Assembly: GCA_020633975.1 (NCBI GenBank)
Contig: JACKCR010000008.1
Coordinates: forward strand, 1-64,000
Direction of reading: 5' to 3'
Source: Candidatus Eiseniibacteriota bacterium
Lineage (GTDB): Bacteria; Eisenbacteria; RBG-16-71-46; CAIMUX01
DNA length: 64,000 bases
Positions 44,239-51,943 of this stretch are shown in pieces. A program made the translations under genes and the position numbers. The stretch's first letter is position 1, and each line of letters opens with the position of its first letter. The notes below the pieces were generated by a model, which saw only the letters and a program-made list of their open reading frames with translations, ran no database searches and had not been told where the DNA came from.

Positions 44239-46778
44239 TCGCAAACTGGGTACTGACCTACGCCCTGTACAGCTCCATTCTCCTCGGGCTGGCTTGGATC
44301 TGCTCCCGTCTCGTACCGGATCACTGGCACGCGGTGCGGGAGGCAGTCTGGAAGTCCGCAATTGTCATGGCGTTCGTGTCCGCGACGCTCGGAAGCCTCG
44401 GTGTCCTCGATTCTGTGGGTAGATTCGGAACGGTCGGCGCATCGGCAATGCCCGGATGCGCCCCGGACATCGACTCCCAACTGCTCGCGGACGACCGTCC
44501 CGCCACTCCTCGTCCCGCCGCAGTCACCACGATCGGCCCTCTCGCCTGGACGCCGATTCATCGCGAGACGCGCCAGGCAGCCGACACCGAGTCTGGCACT
44601 GCGTCGCCTGGCGTCGCTGAGGTTGAGATCGAGAGCGCTGGTTTGGAAACTACCTGTGCGGAAGCGACTTGTGGGGGTAGAGCATGTGCGCAGGAGACGG
44701 CCGTACGGGCAAGCGCCGCGGCCGAAACCGGAACGCTTGATCCTTCTCTGGCAGAGTGCGCAGATTCCTCGACCTCGGCGAGCGTGCCAACTCTGGCTAG
44801 CCTCGGCCTCGAGAAGGTGACAATCCCCTTGTCTACATGGACTTCAAGACTTCTCGTCTTGCTCCTCGTGCTCGGCGGAACGATCGGCACCTACCGAGCA
44901 TCACTATCTTGGATCCGGATCCGACGCTACTTGGGTCGGCGGTCTCCGATCGCGGACGGCCCCGCCTTCGAGGAGCTTCGGGAGCTCTGTCGTCTCGCCG
45001 GTCTGCGCCAGTCGATCCGCCTCACGGACATGGGATCTGGCTCGTCTCCCCTGGCCTTGGGCGTGCGAGAGATCTGCATCCCAGAACACTCGTTCTCGAG
45101 CCTTCCTCCAGGTGAGCGCCGCTCGGCACTGGCGCATGAGCTGGCCCACCTCGTGCGCCGGGACCCATTGTGGTTCACAGCACTACACGTTCTCGAGTCC
45201 GTGTTCTTCTTCCTCCCACTTCACCGGCTGGCTCGCCGGGAGATCCAGCGATCGGCAGAGTTCCTATGTGATGACTGGGCAACGGTCCTCACCGGGAGCC
45301 GGCTCGATCTGGCCCGGTGCTTGGCGAAGGTGGCGGAGTGGCGTCACGATCCTGCCCCGGTTCCCGCGGCGTCTATGGCCGGAGTCTCGCCCCTGCTTGC
45401 TCGGGTGAAGCGACTACTCGAACCTGAACGCCCGACACCCCGTGCCGGTCGGCCGGGCCTCATTGCAGCCGTCGTGGCGGTCGCCATCGCGGGGCCCGTC
45501 TTCGGTCCACGGTTCACGTCCGGCGGGACGGCGGTCGCAGCCGTGGAAGGAGAGGACTACGGCGAAGAGTACGTCGTCCGGAGTTCGCGAAGCGGTGTCC
45601 GGGCGCCATCTGCGAAGGTCGTGGAGCTGGCACCATCCGCGAAGCTCGTGGAGCTGGCACCATCTGCAAGGGTGGTCGAACTGGCGCCTTCCGCGCCGGT
45701 AGCTGTGGTACCCGCCCCGTCCGGAGGGCCGCTCGTGCTCGACCTCTTGGACGAGGACTCGCCGCTCTTGGTCGAACTCATCCCGTCCTCCCCGCACGCT
45801 CCAATGGTCCTCGACGAAGTCGCTCTGGAAGAGCTCGCGGCGCTCGACATCGCCGAGTTTCCAGGCCAGATGATCTTGGATCTGTCCGACGCCGCCCGGA
45901 CCCTGGACCTCACCGCGATAGATCCAGACTTTGGCGAAGTGCTGATCCTGCCCGACGGCGATCTGCGTGATCTGCAGCACGGGACGATGACCGTCCGTGT
46001 TGCCGGAGACGATCACGACCTGACGGCCCGGATCGAGAACGACGACCTCATCGAGGTGGAACTGGACGGCGAGGAGATCCCGCTCGATCGATGCGAATTC
46101 GACGGTGAGACCCTGACCATCCTGGACGAGGACCTCGAATCGGAGATGTACACCACTCGGGTCCCGGTGGAGAGGCTGCGTGGGCTCGGACCCGAGCTGC
46201 TCGAACTGCGCACATCTCGGCTGCCGGAGCTGAGAGAAAGCCTTCCTGAGTTCCGGGAGCGGCTCCGCGCACTCGAGCAGAGAAAGGAGACGTCCGCTCG
46301 AGACCGAGAGGAGCGGCGCCAGGCGATCCAGGAGGCGCGCGATGCGTATCTCAGGGCCCGCGAAGAAGCACGGGCTCTCTCCGAGCGCAGCCGCGATCAC
46401 GCACTGAGCCAGGAGGATCGGGAGCGGTTCCGAGTCGACCGGGAACGGGCGATCGCCGAAGCGAAGAGAGCCACCGAACTGGAGGCCCAGCTACGCACGG
46501 AACAGCAGCGGTTCCAGAGCGGGCTCTGGGAGTCTCGTGCCCGCACGGACGAACTCCGGTCCGACCAGCTGAGGGTCCTAGCCCAGCAGTTGCGCTCCCA
46601 GAAGCGGAACTTGGAGCGCCAGCTGGAGGACCTCGAGCTCCGCATCCAGGAGCTCGAAACGAACGACGCAGACGCCCCGAGCCCGGACGGTGGCGCCGAC
46701 CCGGATGGCGAACTCGCGCCCGGCAGCTACCCGGACGTCCCGGCGACTCTTCGCTACTGGGAAGAGCCGAGGAAGTAG
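44235..46778 (+). CDS. M56-family membrane metalloprotease sensor (BlaR1/MecR1-like) with long C-terminal tail
   Basis: 847 aa. N-terminal membrane helices (about 5-25 and 33-55), a periplasmic-type loop with several Cys, another helix near 210, and the zinc site HELAH (301-305) with downstream 'RSAEFLCDDWA' supplying the third ligand: the BlaR1/MecR1 protease module. A further helix (~410) is followed by an unusual exported tail: four 9-residue repeats APSAKVVEL and variants (45603-45710), an acidic segment of ~170 residues, then a long charged coiled coil (~665-800). There is no penicillin-binding domain, so the signal is not obviously a beta-lactam. The start overlaps the repressor stop. 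Confidence 0.87.
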   Translation: MIANWVLTYALYSSILLGLAWICSRLVPDHWHAVREAVWKSAIVMAFVSATLGSLGVLDSVGRFGTVGASAMPGCAPDIDSQLLADDRPATPRPAAVTTIGPLAWTPIHRETRQAADTESGTASPGVAEVEIESAGLETTCAEATCGGRACAQETAVRASAAAETGTLDPSLAECADSSTSASVPTLASLGLEKVTIPLSTWTSRLLVLLLVLGGTIGTYRASLSWIRIRRYLGRRSPIADGPAFEELRELCRLAGLRQSIRLTDMGSGSSPLALGVREICIPEHSFSSLPPGERRSALAHELAHLVRRDPLWFTALHVLESVFFFLPLHRLARREIQRSAEFLCDDWATVLTGSRLDLARCLAKVAEWRHDPAPVPAASMAGVSPLLARVKRLLEPERPTPRAGRPGLIAAVVAVAIAGPVFGPRFTSGGTAVAAVEGEDYGEEYVVRSSRSGVRAPSAKVVELAPSAKLVELAPSARVVELAPSAPVAVVPAPSGGPLVLDLLDEDSPLLVELIPSSPHAPMVLDEVALEELAALDIAEFPGQMILDLSDAARTLDLTAIDPDFGEVLILPDGDLRDLQHGTMTVRVAGDDHDLTARIENDDLIEVELDGEEIPLDRCEFDGETLTILDEDLESEMYTTRVPVERLRGLGPELLELRTSRLPELRESLPEFRERLRALEQRKETSARDREERRQAIQEARDAYLRAREEARALSERSRDHALSQEDRERFRVDRERAIAEAKRATELEAQLRTEQQRFQSGLWESRARTDELRSDQLRVLAQQLRSQKRNLERQLEDLELRIQELETNDADAPSPDGGADPDGELAPGSYPDVPATLRYWEEPRK

Positions 46779-46934
46779 GCCTGACGTGACGGGCCGGCCC
46801 GGACCCGCCTCAGGGTACGGGCTGGCCTTCGTCGCGTCCGCCGGCCGAGCGACCCCAAACGGGACATTGGGTTGCGGACCGACTTCCCACGATCCGTCTT
46901 CCGCGCACGGCATCGACGCCTCTATTCTCCCCCG

Positions 46935-47981
46935 ATGTCGGTCAACGCTTCGGACGCTCACTCGGACGCTCCGTCTGACGCACTATCCAGCTCGCCGGGA
47001 ATCTCACCCGCGACTCCGCGTCCTCAGGAGTCCAGGTGGTTCCTCCTGATCGCTCTGCTCCTCTTCCTGATCTGGTCGAACACCTTCATCGGCATCGGCT
47101 ACCTACTGGGCGCAGAGCACGACGGCGCGCGGTTCGACTGGAAGGCGCTCACCGTCGCGCGGTTCCTCCCCGTGTTCCCGATCTGTGTGGCGTACTGCCT
47201 CGCGCCGAGCCGGATCCAAGCGACGCGGACGGTTCTCGCGCGGAGGTGGCGACGTGTCGTGGTCGCCGGGCTCCTCGCCGTCCCCGGGTACAACGCCGCG
47301 CTCTACTTCGGGCAGCAGCACGGGGTGCCGGCGCCAATTGCGTCGGTCACCACCACGCTTGCTCCGATCTTCATCCTCATCCTCTCGATCTGGTTCCTCG
47401 GAGAGCGGCTGACGATTCGTCGAGGGCTCGGCTTCCTTCTCTGCATCGGAGGGATGGCGCTCATCAGCTTGGCGCGTCCGATGGGATCGCAGTCGACCTA
47501 CCCGATCGTCGTCGCCGTCACCGCACTCGCCCCCGCCTGCTGGTCGGTCTTCTCCGTGATCACGAAGCCGATGATGCGTGAAGTCGACTCGGTACATTGG
47601 ACCTACCTCGCGATCGCCGCGGGCTCGTTGCCGCTCGTCCTCGTCTCCCCCTGGATCGGCGGACCGGAGCTGGTGCATCTCGATGCAGTCGGATGGAGCT
47701 GGCTCCTCTACCTCGCGATCCTCGCCACCGTGATCGGGTTCGCACTCTGGACCTGGCTCCTACGTCACCTCCCGGCATCGACGGTCGGGCTCACCGTGTT
47801 CCTCAATCCACCGCTCACGACCGTATCCAAGGTCGTGCTCGCCGCGGCGCTTCCAGCGACGTTCGCGTTCCGCGTCACACCCTTGGAAGGACTCGGTGGA
47901 GCGCTCGTGCTCTTCGGACTCGCGGTGGGCGTGTTGCAGAGACCAGGTGGTACCCTGCGCGCAGGACGGAGCCGCGGCTAG
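46935..47981 (+). CDS. EamA/DMT-family membrane transporter
   Basis: 348 aa. A ~33-residue polar N-tail precedes about ten hydrophobic helices arranged as two EamA repeats: 'FLIWSNTFIGIGYLL' opens the first, 'ASVTTTLAPIFILILSIWFLGERLTIRRGLGFLLCIGGM' is the signature stretch, and 'LPASTVGLTVFLNPPLTTVSKVVLA' is in the second. Such drug/metabolite transporters export amino acids, nucleosides or similar; the substrate cannot be predicted. ATG 46935 lacks a clear ribosome site. It is followed after 12 bases by the tandem repeat in front of the DUF423 gene. Confidence 0.88.
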   Translation: MSVNASDAHSDAPSDALSSSPGISPATPRPQESRWFLLIALLLFLIWSNTFIGIGYLLGAEHDGARFDWKALTVARFLPVFPICVAYCLAPSRIQATRTVLARRWRRVVVAGLLAVPGYNAALYFGQQHGVPAPIASVTTTLAPIFILILSIWFLGERLTIRRGLGFLLCIGGMALISLARPMGSQSTYPIVVAVTALAPACWSVFSVITKPMMREVDSVHWTYLAIAAGSLPLVLVSPWIGGPELVHLDAVGWSWLLYLAILATVIGFALWTWLLRHLPASTVGLTVFLNPPLTTVSKVVLAAALPATFAFRVTPLEGLGGALVLFGLAVGVLQRPGGTLRAGRSRG

Positions 47982-47993
47982 GCGAGCTACCAA

Positions 47994-48052
47994 GGAGGAC
48001 GACGTGAGACGGAGGACCACGTGAAACGGAGGACGACGTGAGACGGAGGACG
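47994..48052 (+). repeat. Three tandem 17-bp repeats forming successive ribosome-site/start units
   Basis: Copies at 47994-48010, 48011-48027 and 48028-48044, unit GGAGGACGACGTGAGAC (the middle copy has two changes), then a partial fourth (48045-48052). Each copy holds GGAGG five bases before a GTG. The first two GTGs (48004, 48021) open six-codon frames, each ending in a TGA that overlaps the next GTG (GTGA); the third GTG (48038) starts the DUF423 gene. Confidence 0.8.
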
Positions 48053-48415
48053 GTTGCGATCGGAGCGATACTCGGAATGCTCGCGGTGAGCGCGGGAGCG
48101 TTTGGCGCGCATGCGCTCAGGGCGCAGGTGACACCCGAACGCCTCGAAGTCTTCAAGACAGCAGCCCACTACCAGCTCATCCACGCGGTTCTTCTCGTCG
48201 CGGTCGGACTGGCGGGCGGGAAGCTGCCGGGCCGCGCCACCGACATCGGCGTGCTCGCCCTCTTTGGTGGCATCCTCGTGTTTTCCGGAAGTCTCTACCT
48301 GCTCGTCCTCACGGATACTCCGATGTGGGGTGCCGTGACACCGATCGGTGGCGTCCTGTTCCACGTCGGTTGGATCTGCATCGCGATCTCCGCGCTCAGA
48401 TCCCGCCCCATGTAG
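48038..48415 (+). CDS. DUF423 small membrane protein (YgdD-like)
   Basis: 125 aa from GTG 48038. The sequence 'GAILGMLAVSAGAFGAHALRAQVTPERLEVFKTAAHYQLIHAVLLVAVGL' is the DUF423 hallmark. Four membrane helices and 'GGVLFHVGWICIAIS' near the end match the family. Its function is unknown; it is common as an isolated inner-membrane protein. The start lies within the third copy of a 17-bp repeat containing its ribosome site. It probably belongs to the transcript of the upstream EamA transporter. Confidence 0.88.
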   Translation: MRRRTVAIGAILGMLAVSAGAFGAHALRAQVTPERLEVFKTAAHYQLIHAVLLVAVGLAGGKLPGRATDIGVLALFGGILVFSGSLYLLVLTDTPMWGAVTPIGGVLFHVGWICIAISALRSRPM

Positions 48416-48573
48416 AGAGCGCGGGACCACGCACTCCTGGACACGGCCGCGCGGAAGTCACCCGGTAGCAGGAAGCCCGGATGTCCGTGCCGAGGCCGCA
48501 GGGGTATAGTGATGGGTTGGCGATCCAGTGGCCCCGACCGAACGCACCGAGCCGACTCGACGAGGAGACCGCG

Positions 48574-49518
48574 ATGCACATCCCCGATGGATTCGTCGAC
48601 GCACGCACTGCAGTCGCGACGGGGCTCATCGCTGGCGCGGGGGTAGGCGTCGCCTTGCGTGAGGTGCGCCGGAGTCTTCCGCCCAGCCGGATGCCGCTTC
48701 TCGGCGTTTCGGCTGCGTTCCTCTTCGCCGCACAGATGCTGAACTTCCCCGTCGCGGCGGGAACGTCGGGCCACCTCGTCGGGGGTGTCTTGGCCGTTGC
48801 GCTGCTCGGCCCGGCGGCGGCAGTCATCGTCATGACGACGGTGGTGGTGGTCCAATGCCTTCTCTTCGGCGACGGCGGAGTGACCGCACTCGGAGCGAAC
48901 GTGCTCAACATGGCCGTCGTCGCTCCTCTCGTCGGATACCTTCCCTACCGGATGCTCGGGCGACTGTTGCCGGGTGAGCGGGGACGCGCAATCTCGATCG
49001 GCGTGGCCGCCTGGCTCTCGATCGTCGTGGCATCGATCCTCTGCGCGGGGGAGTTGGCGTTCTCGGGAACGGCTTCATGGAGTGCGGTCTTCCCCGCGAT
49101 GGCCGGAACGCACATGCTGATCGGAGTTGGTGAGGCCGTGATCACAGCTCTCGTCCTCAGTTCGATCGCTCACGCCCGTCCTGAGCTTCTCGCCGGTCCG
49201 GACCGAGCAACGTCACCCGCTCCCTCGGGGACCGCTGGCTTCGCTGCCGTGATCGCGGTCGCATTGGCAGTCTTCGTAGCCCCATTCGCGAGCCCGTGGC
49301 CGGACGGACTCGAGCACGTGGCCGATCGCCTCGGATTCGGGACGGCGGCTGCAGGCCCGTTCCTCCAGTCTCCTCTTACCGACTACGCCCTGCCCGGAGT
49401 CACCTCTCCTGCGTTTGCGACGATCGCCGCGGGGCTTGTCGGCGCGGTCATCGTCTTCCTCTTGTCGTTCGTGCTCGGACGCGCGCTCGTTCCGAAGACG
49501 CGAGGGCGCACCCGGTGA
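48574..49518 (+). CDS. cbiM: Energy-coupling-factor transporter substrate component CbiM/NikM, with CbiN/PDGLE-like tail
   Basis: 314 aa. MHIPDGFVD at the N-terminus is diagnostic: the family's Met-His-Ile-Pro start with His2 binds the metal, which fixes ATG 48574 (AGGAG upstream). Membrane helices and 'AAQMLNFPVAAGTSGHLVGGVLA' follow the CbiM pattern. The C-terminal ~95 residues, with 'SPWPDGLEHVADRLG', resemble the PDGLE/CbiN small component fused to the end. It captures Co2+ or Ni2+ for import. The GTGA overlap with cbiQ and ATGA overlap of cbiQ with cbiO make a tight operon. I see no convincing cobalamin riboswitch upstream. Confidence 0.92.
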   Translation: MHIPDGFVDARTAVATGLIAGAGVGVALREVRRSLPPSRMPLLGVSAAFLFAAQMLNFPVAAGTSGHLVGGVLAVALLGPAAAVIVMTTVVVVQCLLFGDGGVTALGANVLNMAVVAPLVGYLPYRMLGRLLPGERGRAISIGVAAWLSIVVASILCAGELAFSGTASWSAVFPAMAGTHMLIGVGEAVITALVLSSIAHARPELLAGPDRATSPAPSGTAGFAAVIAVALAVFVAPFASPWPDGLEHVADRLGFGTAAAGPFLQSPLTDYALPGVTSPAFATIAAGLVGAVIVFLLSFVLGRALVPKTRGRTR

Positions 49519-50129
49519 AGGCTGGCGAACTGTTCGCGAGCTCCGCGGATCTCGACAGTCCTGTCCATCGACTACCCGCCGCGATGAAACTGTGGATCGC
49601 AGTCGCAATGGTCGTGCTCGTTGCGCTCGCACCCAAGGCTTGGTGGTTCGTCCCCTGGGGAGCGGCTCTCTTCCTCGCACTCGTCTCCGGTCTCAGCCGC
49701 GTCCCGGCACGTGTCCTGGTGGGACGGCTCCTCATCGTCGAGCCGTTCGTCTTGGGTGTCGCCATTCTCTCTCTGTTCCAGGAGAACGGCGTATCGATCT
49801 TCCTCGCGCTACTCGCGAAGAGCACGGTGTGCATCTATACGATGGTCCTTCTCTCTTGCACGACTCCGTTCACGGCGTGGATCGACGCACTGCGGCAGGC
49901 TCGCGTTCCGTCGATCTTCGTCACGACCGTCGCGCTCATGTATCGATACCTCTACGTTCTCTTGGACGAAGCGCTCCGGATGCGGCGCGCGAGAGCGGCA
50001 CGATCGTTCGCGCCAAACCGACGCTTCGACTGGCGGCTTCTCGCATCGGTGGCGGGTCAGCTCTTCCTCAGGTCGACGGCCCGCGCCGAACGGATCTACT
50101 CCGCGATGCTGTCGCGAGGATGGCGATGA
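49515..50129 (+). CDS. cbiQ: ECF transporter transmembrane coupling protein CbiQ
   Basis: 204 aa from GTG 49515, overlapping the cbiM stop. Membrane helices fill residues ~25-125; the conserved coupling region 'ALRQARVPSIFVTTVALMYRYLYVLLDEALRMRRARAARSF' and the C-terminal 'RSTARAERIYSAMLSRGWR' (the A-x-R-x-Y-x-A-M-x-x-R-G motif that contacts the ATPases) are clear. It transmits ATP hydrolysis from CbiO to CbiM. The residue count is slightly short of the usual ~225-260, mainly at the N-terminus. Confidence 0.92.
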   Translation: MKAGELFASSADLDSPVHRLPAAMKLWIAVAMVVLVALAPKAWWFVPWGAALFLALVSGLSRVPARVLVGRLLIVEPFVLGVAILSLFQENGVSIFLALLAKSTVCIYTMVLLSCTTPFTAWIDALRQARVPSIFVTTVALMYRYLYVLLDEALRMRRARAARSFAPNRRFDWRLLASVAGQLFLRSTARAERIYSAMLSRGWR

Positions 50130-50866
50130 GGACAGCGCTCGACGTGAACGGCCTGTCGTACCGGTACTCGGACGGGACGGCTGCACTCGACGATCTGCAC
50201 TTCCAAGTCCAGGAATCCGAGTGCGTGGGGCTGATCGGACCAAACGGGGCCGGGAAGTCCACCCTGTTGCTCCATCTGAACGGCGTCTTGCCAGAGACGC
50301 TCGCACGTACGGCAACGCTCTCCGTCTTTGGAGAGCCACTCGTGGAAGCGAACCTGCGATCGATCCGTCGCCAAGTCGGGCTGCTCTTCCAAGACCCGGA
50401 CGATCAGCTGTTCTGCCCGACCGTGTATGAGGATGTCGCCTTCGGACCGAAGCAGCTCGGACTCGACCCTGCCGAGATCGTGCCTCGTGTCCTCGCGGAA
50501 GTCGGCCTCGTCGGGTTCGAATCGCGATCGCCGTCGCGGATGAGTCACGGCGAGAAGCGGCGCGCCTGTCTCGCGGGAGTCCTCGCCTGCGACCCGGCGA
50601 TCCTGGTGCTGGACGAACCGTCCTCCGATCTCGATCCTCGCGGGCGACGTGAACTGATCGCACTCCTCCGCAGGCTACCGATCACGAAGATCATCGCGAG
50701 CCACGACCTCGAACTCGTCGTCGAGCTCTGTTCGCGAGTTCTCGTACTCGACCGTGGGAAGATCGTAGCCGACGGCCCCACGACTGAGATCCTGAACGAC
50801 GAGCCGCTGATGCTCGCGCACGGACTGGAGCGGCCGCACATTCTCCGCCACTCGCATCCACACTGA
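50126..50866 (+). CDS. cbiO: ECF transporter ATP-binding protein CbiO
   Basis: 246 aa. Walker A is GPNGAGKS (about 38-45), Q-loop 'LLFQDPDDQLFCPTVYEDVAFGP' (the CbiO hallmark), signature 'MSHGEKRR' in place of LSGGQ as usual for this group, Walker B 'ILVLDEP', and 'ASHDLELV'. The protein ends in a His-rich tail (HILRHSHPH) that might bind metal. It powers the CbiMQO cobalt/nickel importer, presumably as a homodimer since only one ATPase gene is present. It is the last gene of the operon; a hairpin follows. Confidence 0.93.
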   Translation: MRTALDVNGLSYRYSDGTAALDDLHFQVQESECVGLIGPNGAGKSTLLLHLNGVLPETLARTATLSVFGEPLVEANLRSIRRQVGLLFQDPDDQLFCPTVYEDVAFGPKQLGLDPAEIVPRVLAEVGLVGFESRSPSRMSHGEKRRACLAGVLACDPAILVLDEPSSDLDPRGRRELIALLRRLPITKIIASHDLELVVELCSRVLVLDRGKIVADGPTTEILNDEPLMLAHGLERPHILRHSHPH

Positions 50867-50870
50867 ACCC

Positions 50871-50897
50871 GCCGTTCCGGGCTCCTCCCGAGACGGC
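50871..50897 (+). terminator. Hairpin after cbiO
   Basis: Nested stem: GCCGT with ACGGC outside and CGGG with CCCG inside, loop CTCCT. It begins four bases after the stop. No T-run. Confidence 0.4.
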
Positions 50898-51042
50898 GCC
50901 TAGCATCCAGGCCGAACCGGCATCTCTCATCCGGTCCGGGTCGGCATCTTGCGTCGGCAACCGCCATCAGCCATGCTCTCCGCCTCGATTCTCAGACTGT
51001 ATCCAAGGAAACGTTCGCGAACTTGCGAGGAGGACGTGATCG

Positions 51043-51609
51043 ATGCGTGGAAGGATTCTGACTCTGTGCGCCGCGGTGTGCATGTCGTTGGCAACCGTAG
51101 GTGGGTTCTCTGGCTCGGCGACGGCCCAGGACGGGATGCCGGCCATCGGTGCCCCGGCCGAGATCAAGGCGTTGGCGGGAATGGACGGTACCTATGACGT
51201 CACCGTCAAGATGAAGATGGCGCCCGACGCCCCCTGGACCGAGTCCCAGGCGAAGGCGACGGTCGAGATGGTCCTCGACGGCTGCGCGCAGAAGATGTCG
51301 TTCCAGGGCGAGATGATGGGCATGCCGTTCTCCGGCATCTCCTACCTCGTCTACAACCGCGAGACCAAGGAGTGGCAGACCACCTGGATCGACAACATGA
51401 TGGGCTCGATGTCCTACTACACGGGGACGATGGAGAACGGCGCTCTCACGGTGTCGGGCATCGACCACATGATGGGCATGGAGTTCCACACCCGCGCAAC
51501 GACGTACGACATGGGTGCGGACGGCTTCAAGTGGAAGATGGAACAGTCCATGGACGGCGGGAAGACCTACGCCGAAGCGATGCACATGGAGTACAAGCGC
51601 GCCCACTGA
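51043..51609 (+). CDS. Exported DUF1579-family protein
   Basis: 188 aa, AGGAGG about ten bases before ATG 51043. The signal peptide 'TLCAAVCMSLATVGGFSGSATAQ' is clear. The mature part is a beta-barrel-type DUF1579 domain: 'LAGMDGTYDVTVKMKMAPDAPWTESQAKATVEMVLDGCAQKM', 'GISYLVYNRETKEWQTTWIDNMMGSMSYYTGTM'. It is very Met-rich (about 24 Met), with 'EMMGMPF' and 'DHMMGMEFH' clusters that could bind copper or resist oxidation; this is speculative. It is a single-gene unit followed by three 40-bp repeats. Confidence 0.85.
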   Translation: MRGRILTLCAAVCMSLATVGGFSGSATAQDGMPAIGAPAEIKALAGMDGTYDVTVKMKMAPDAPWTESQAKATVEMVLDGCAQKMSFQGEMMGMPFSGISYLVYNRETKEWQTTWIDNMMGSMSYYTGTMENGALTVSGIDHMMGMEFHTRATTYDMGADGFKWKMEQSMDGGKTYAEAMHMEYKRAH

Positions 51610-51630
51610 GGCGTAGCTCGACGATGACCG

Positions 51631-51758
51631 GGCCGGGCGGCAACCGTCGCCCCGGCCGGGCTCAACAGTCGGCCGGGCGGCACCCGTCGCCCCGGCCTGG
51701 CTCAACGGTCGGCAAGGCGGAACCCGTCGTCCCGGCCTGGCTCAACGGTCGGCCAGGT
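51631..51758. repeat. Three tandem 40-bp repeats, each with a GC-rich hairpin
   Basis: Exact 40-bp period: 51631-51670, 51671-51710, 51711-51750, then the first bases of a fourth (51751-51758). Copies differ at only a few positions. Each contains GGCCGGG and CCCCGGCC-type arms able to pair, so this is a triplicated hairpin just after the DUF1579 gene, perhaps acting as its terminator. The rest of the gap to 51943 shows no other gene; it should hold the promoter of the dehydrogenase operon. Confidence 0.75.
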
Positions 51759-51943
51759 GCCGCAGGATCCGGTATCTGCTCTCCCTTCAACAACCTAAGT
51801 GACCTCGACCGAGACCGCGGCCTTCCCCGCTCGACAATCTAGCCCTTCCCGTCCCGAACTCTGTCCTCCGGCCAGTCCGATCCACTATACTCGGCGGTTT
51901 GAAGCAAGATCGGCCGTCCGCGGTGCGCCTGGAGGATCTCTCG

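Noticed and set aside
48416-48573. Cobalamin riboswitch before cbiM
   Set aside because: Fragments such as GGAAG and CCGGT occur, but the B12-box core and the expected pairing were not found by eye.
50510-50530. tRNA T-loop-like GGTTCGAATC
   Set aside because: Lies inside cbiO coding sequence with no acceptor stem or anticodon arm around it; no tRNA gene was seen in the window.
51631-51758. CRISPR array
   Set aside because: Repeats are contiguous with no spacers and no cas genes are near.
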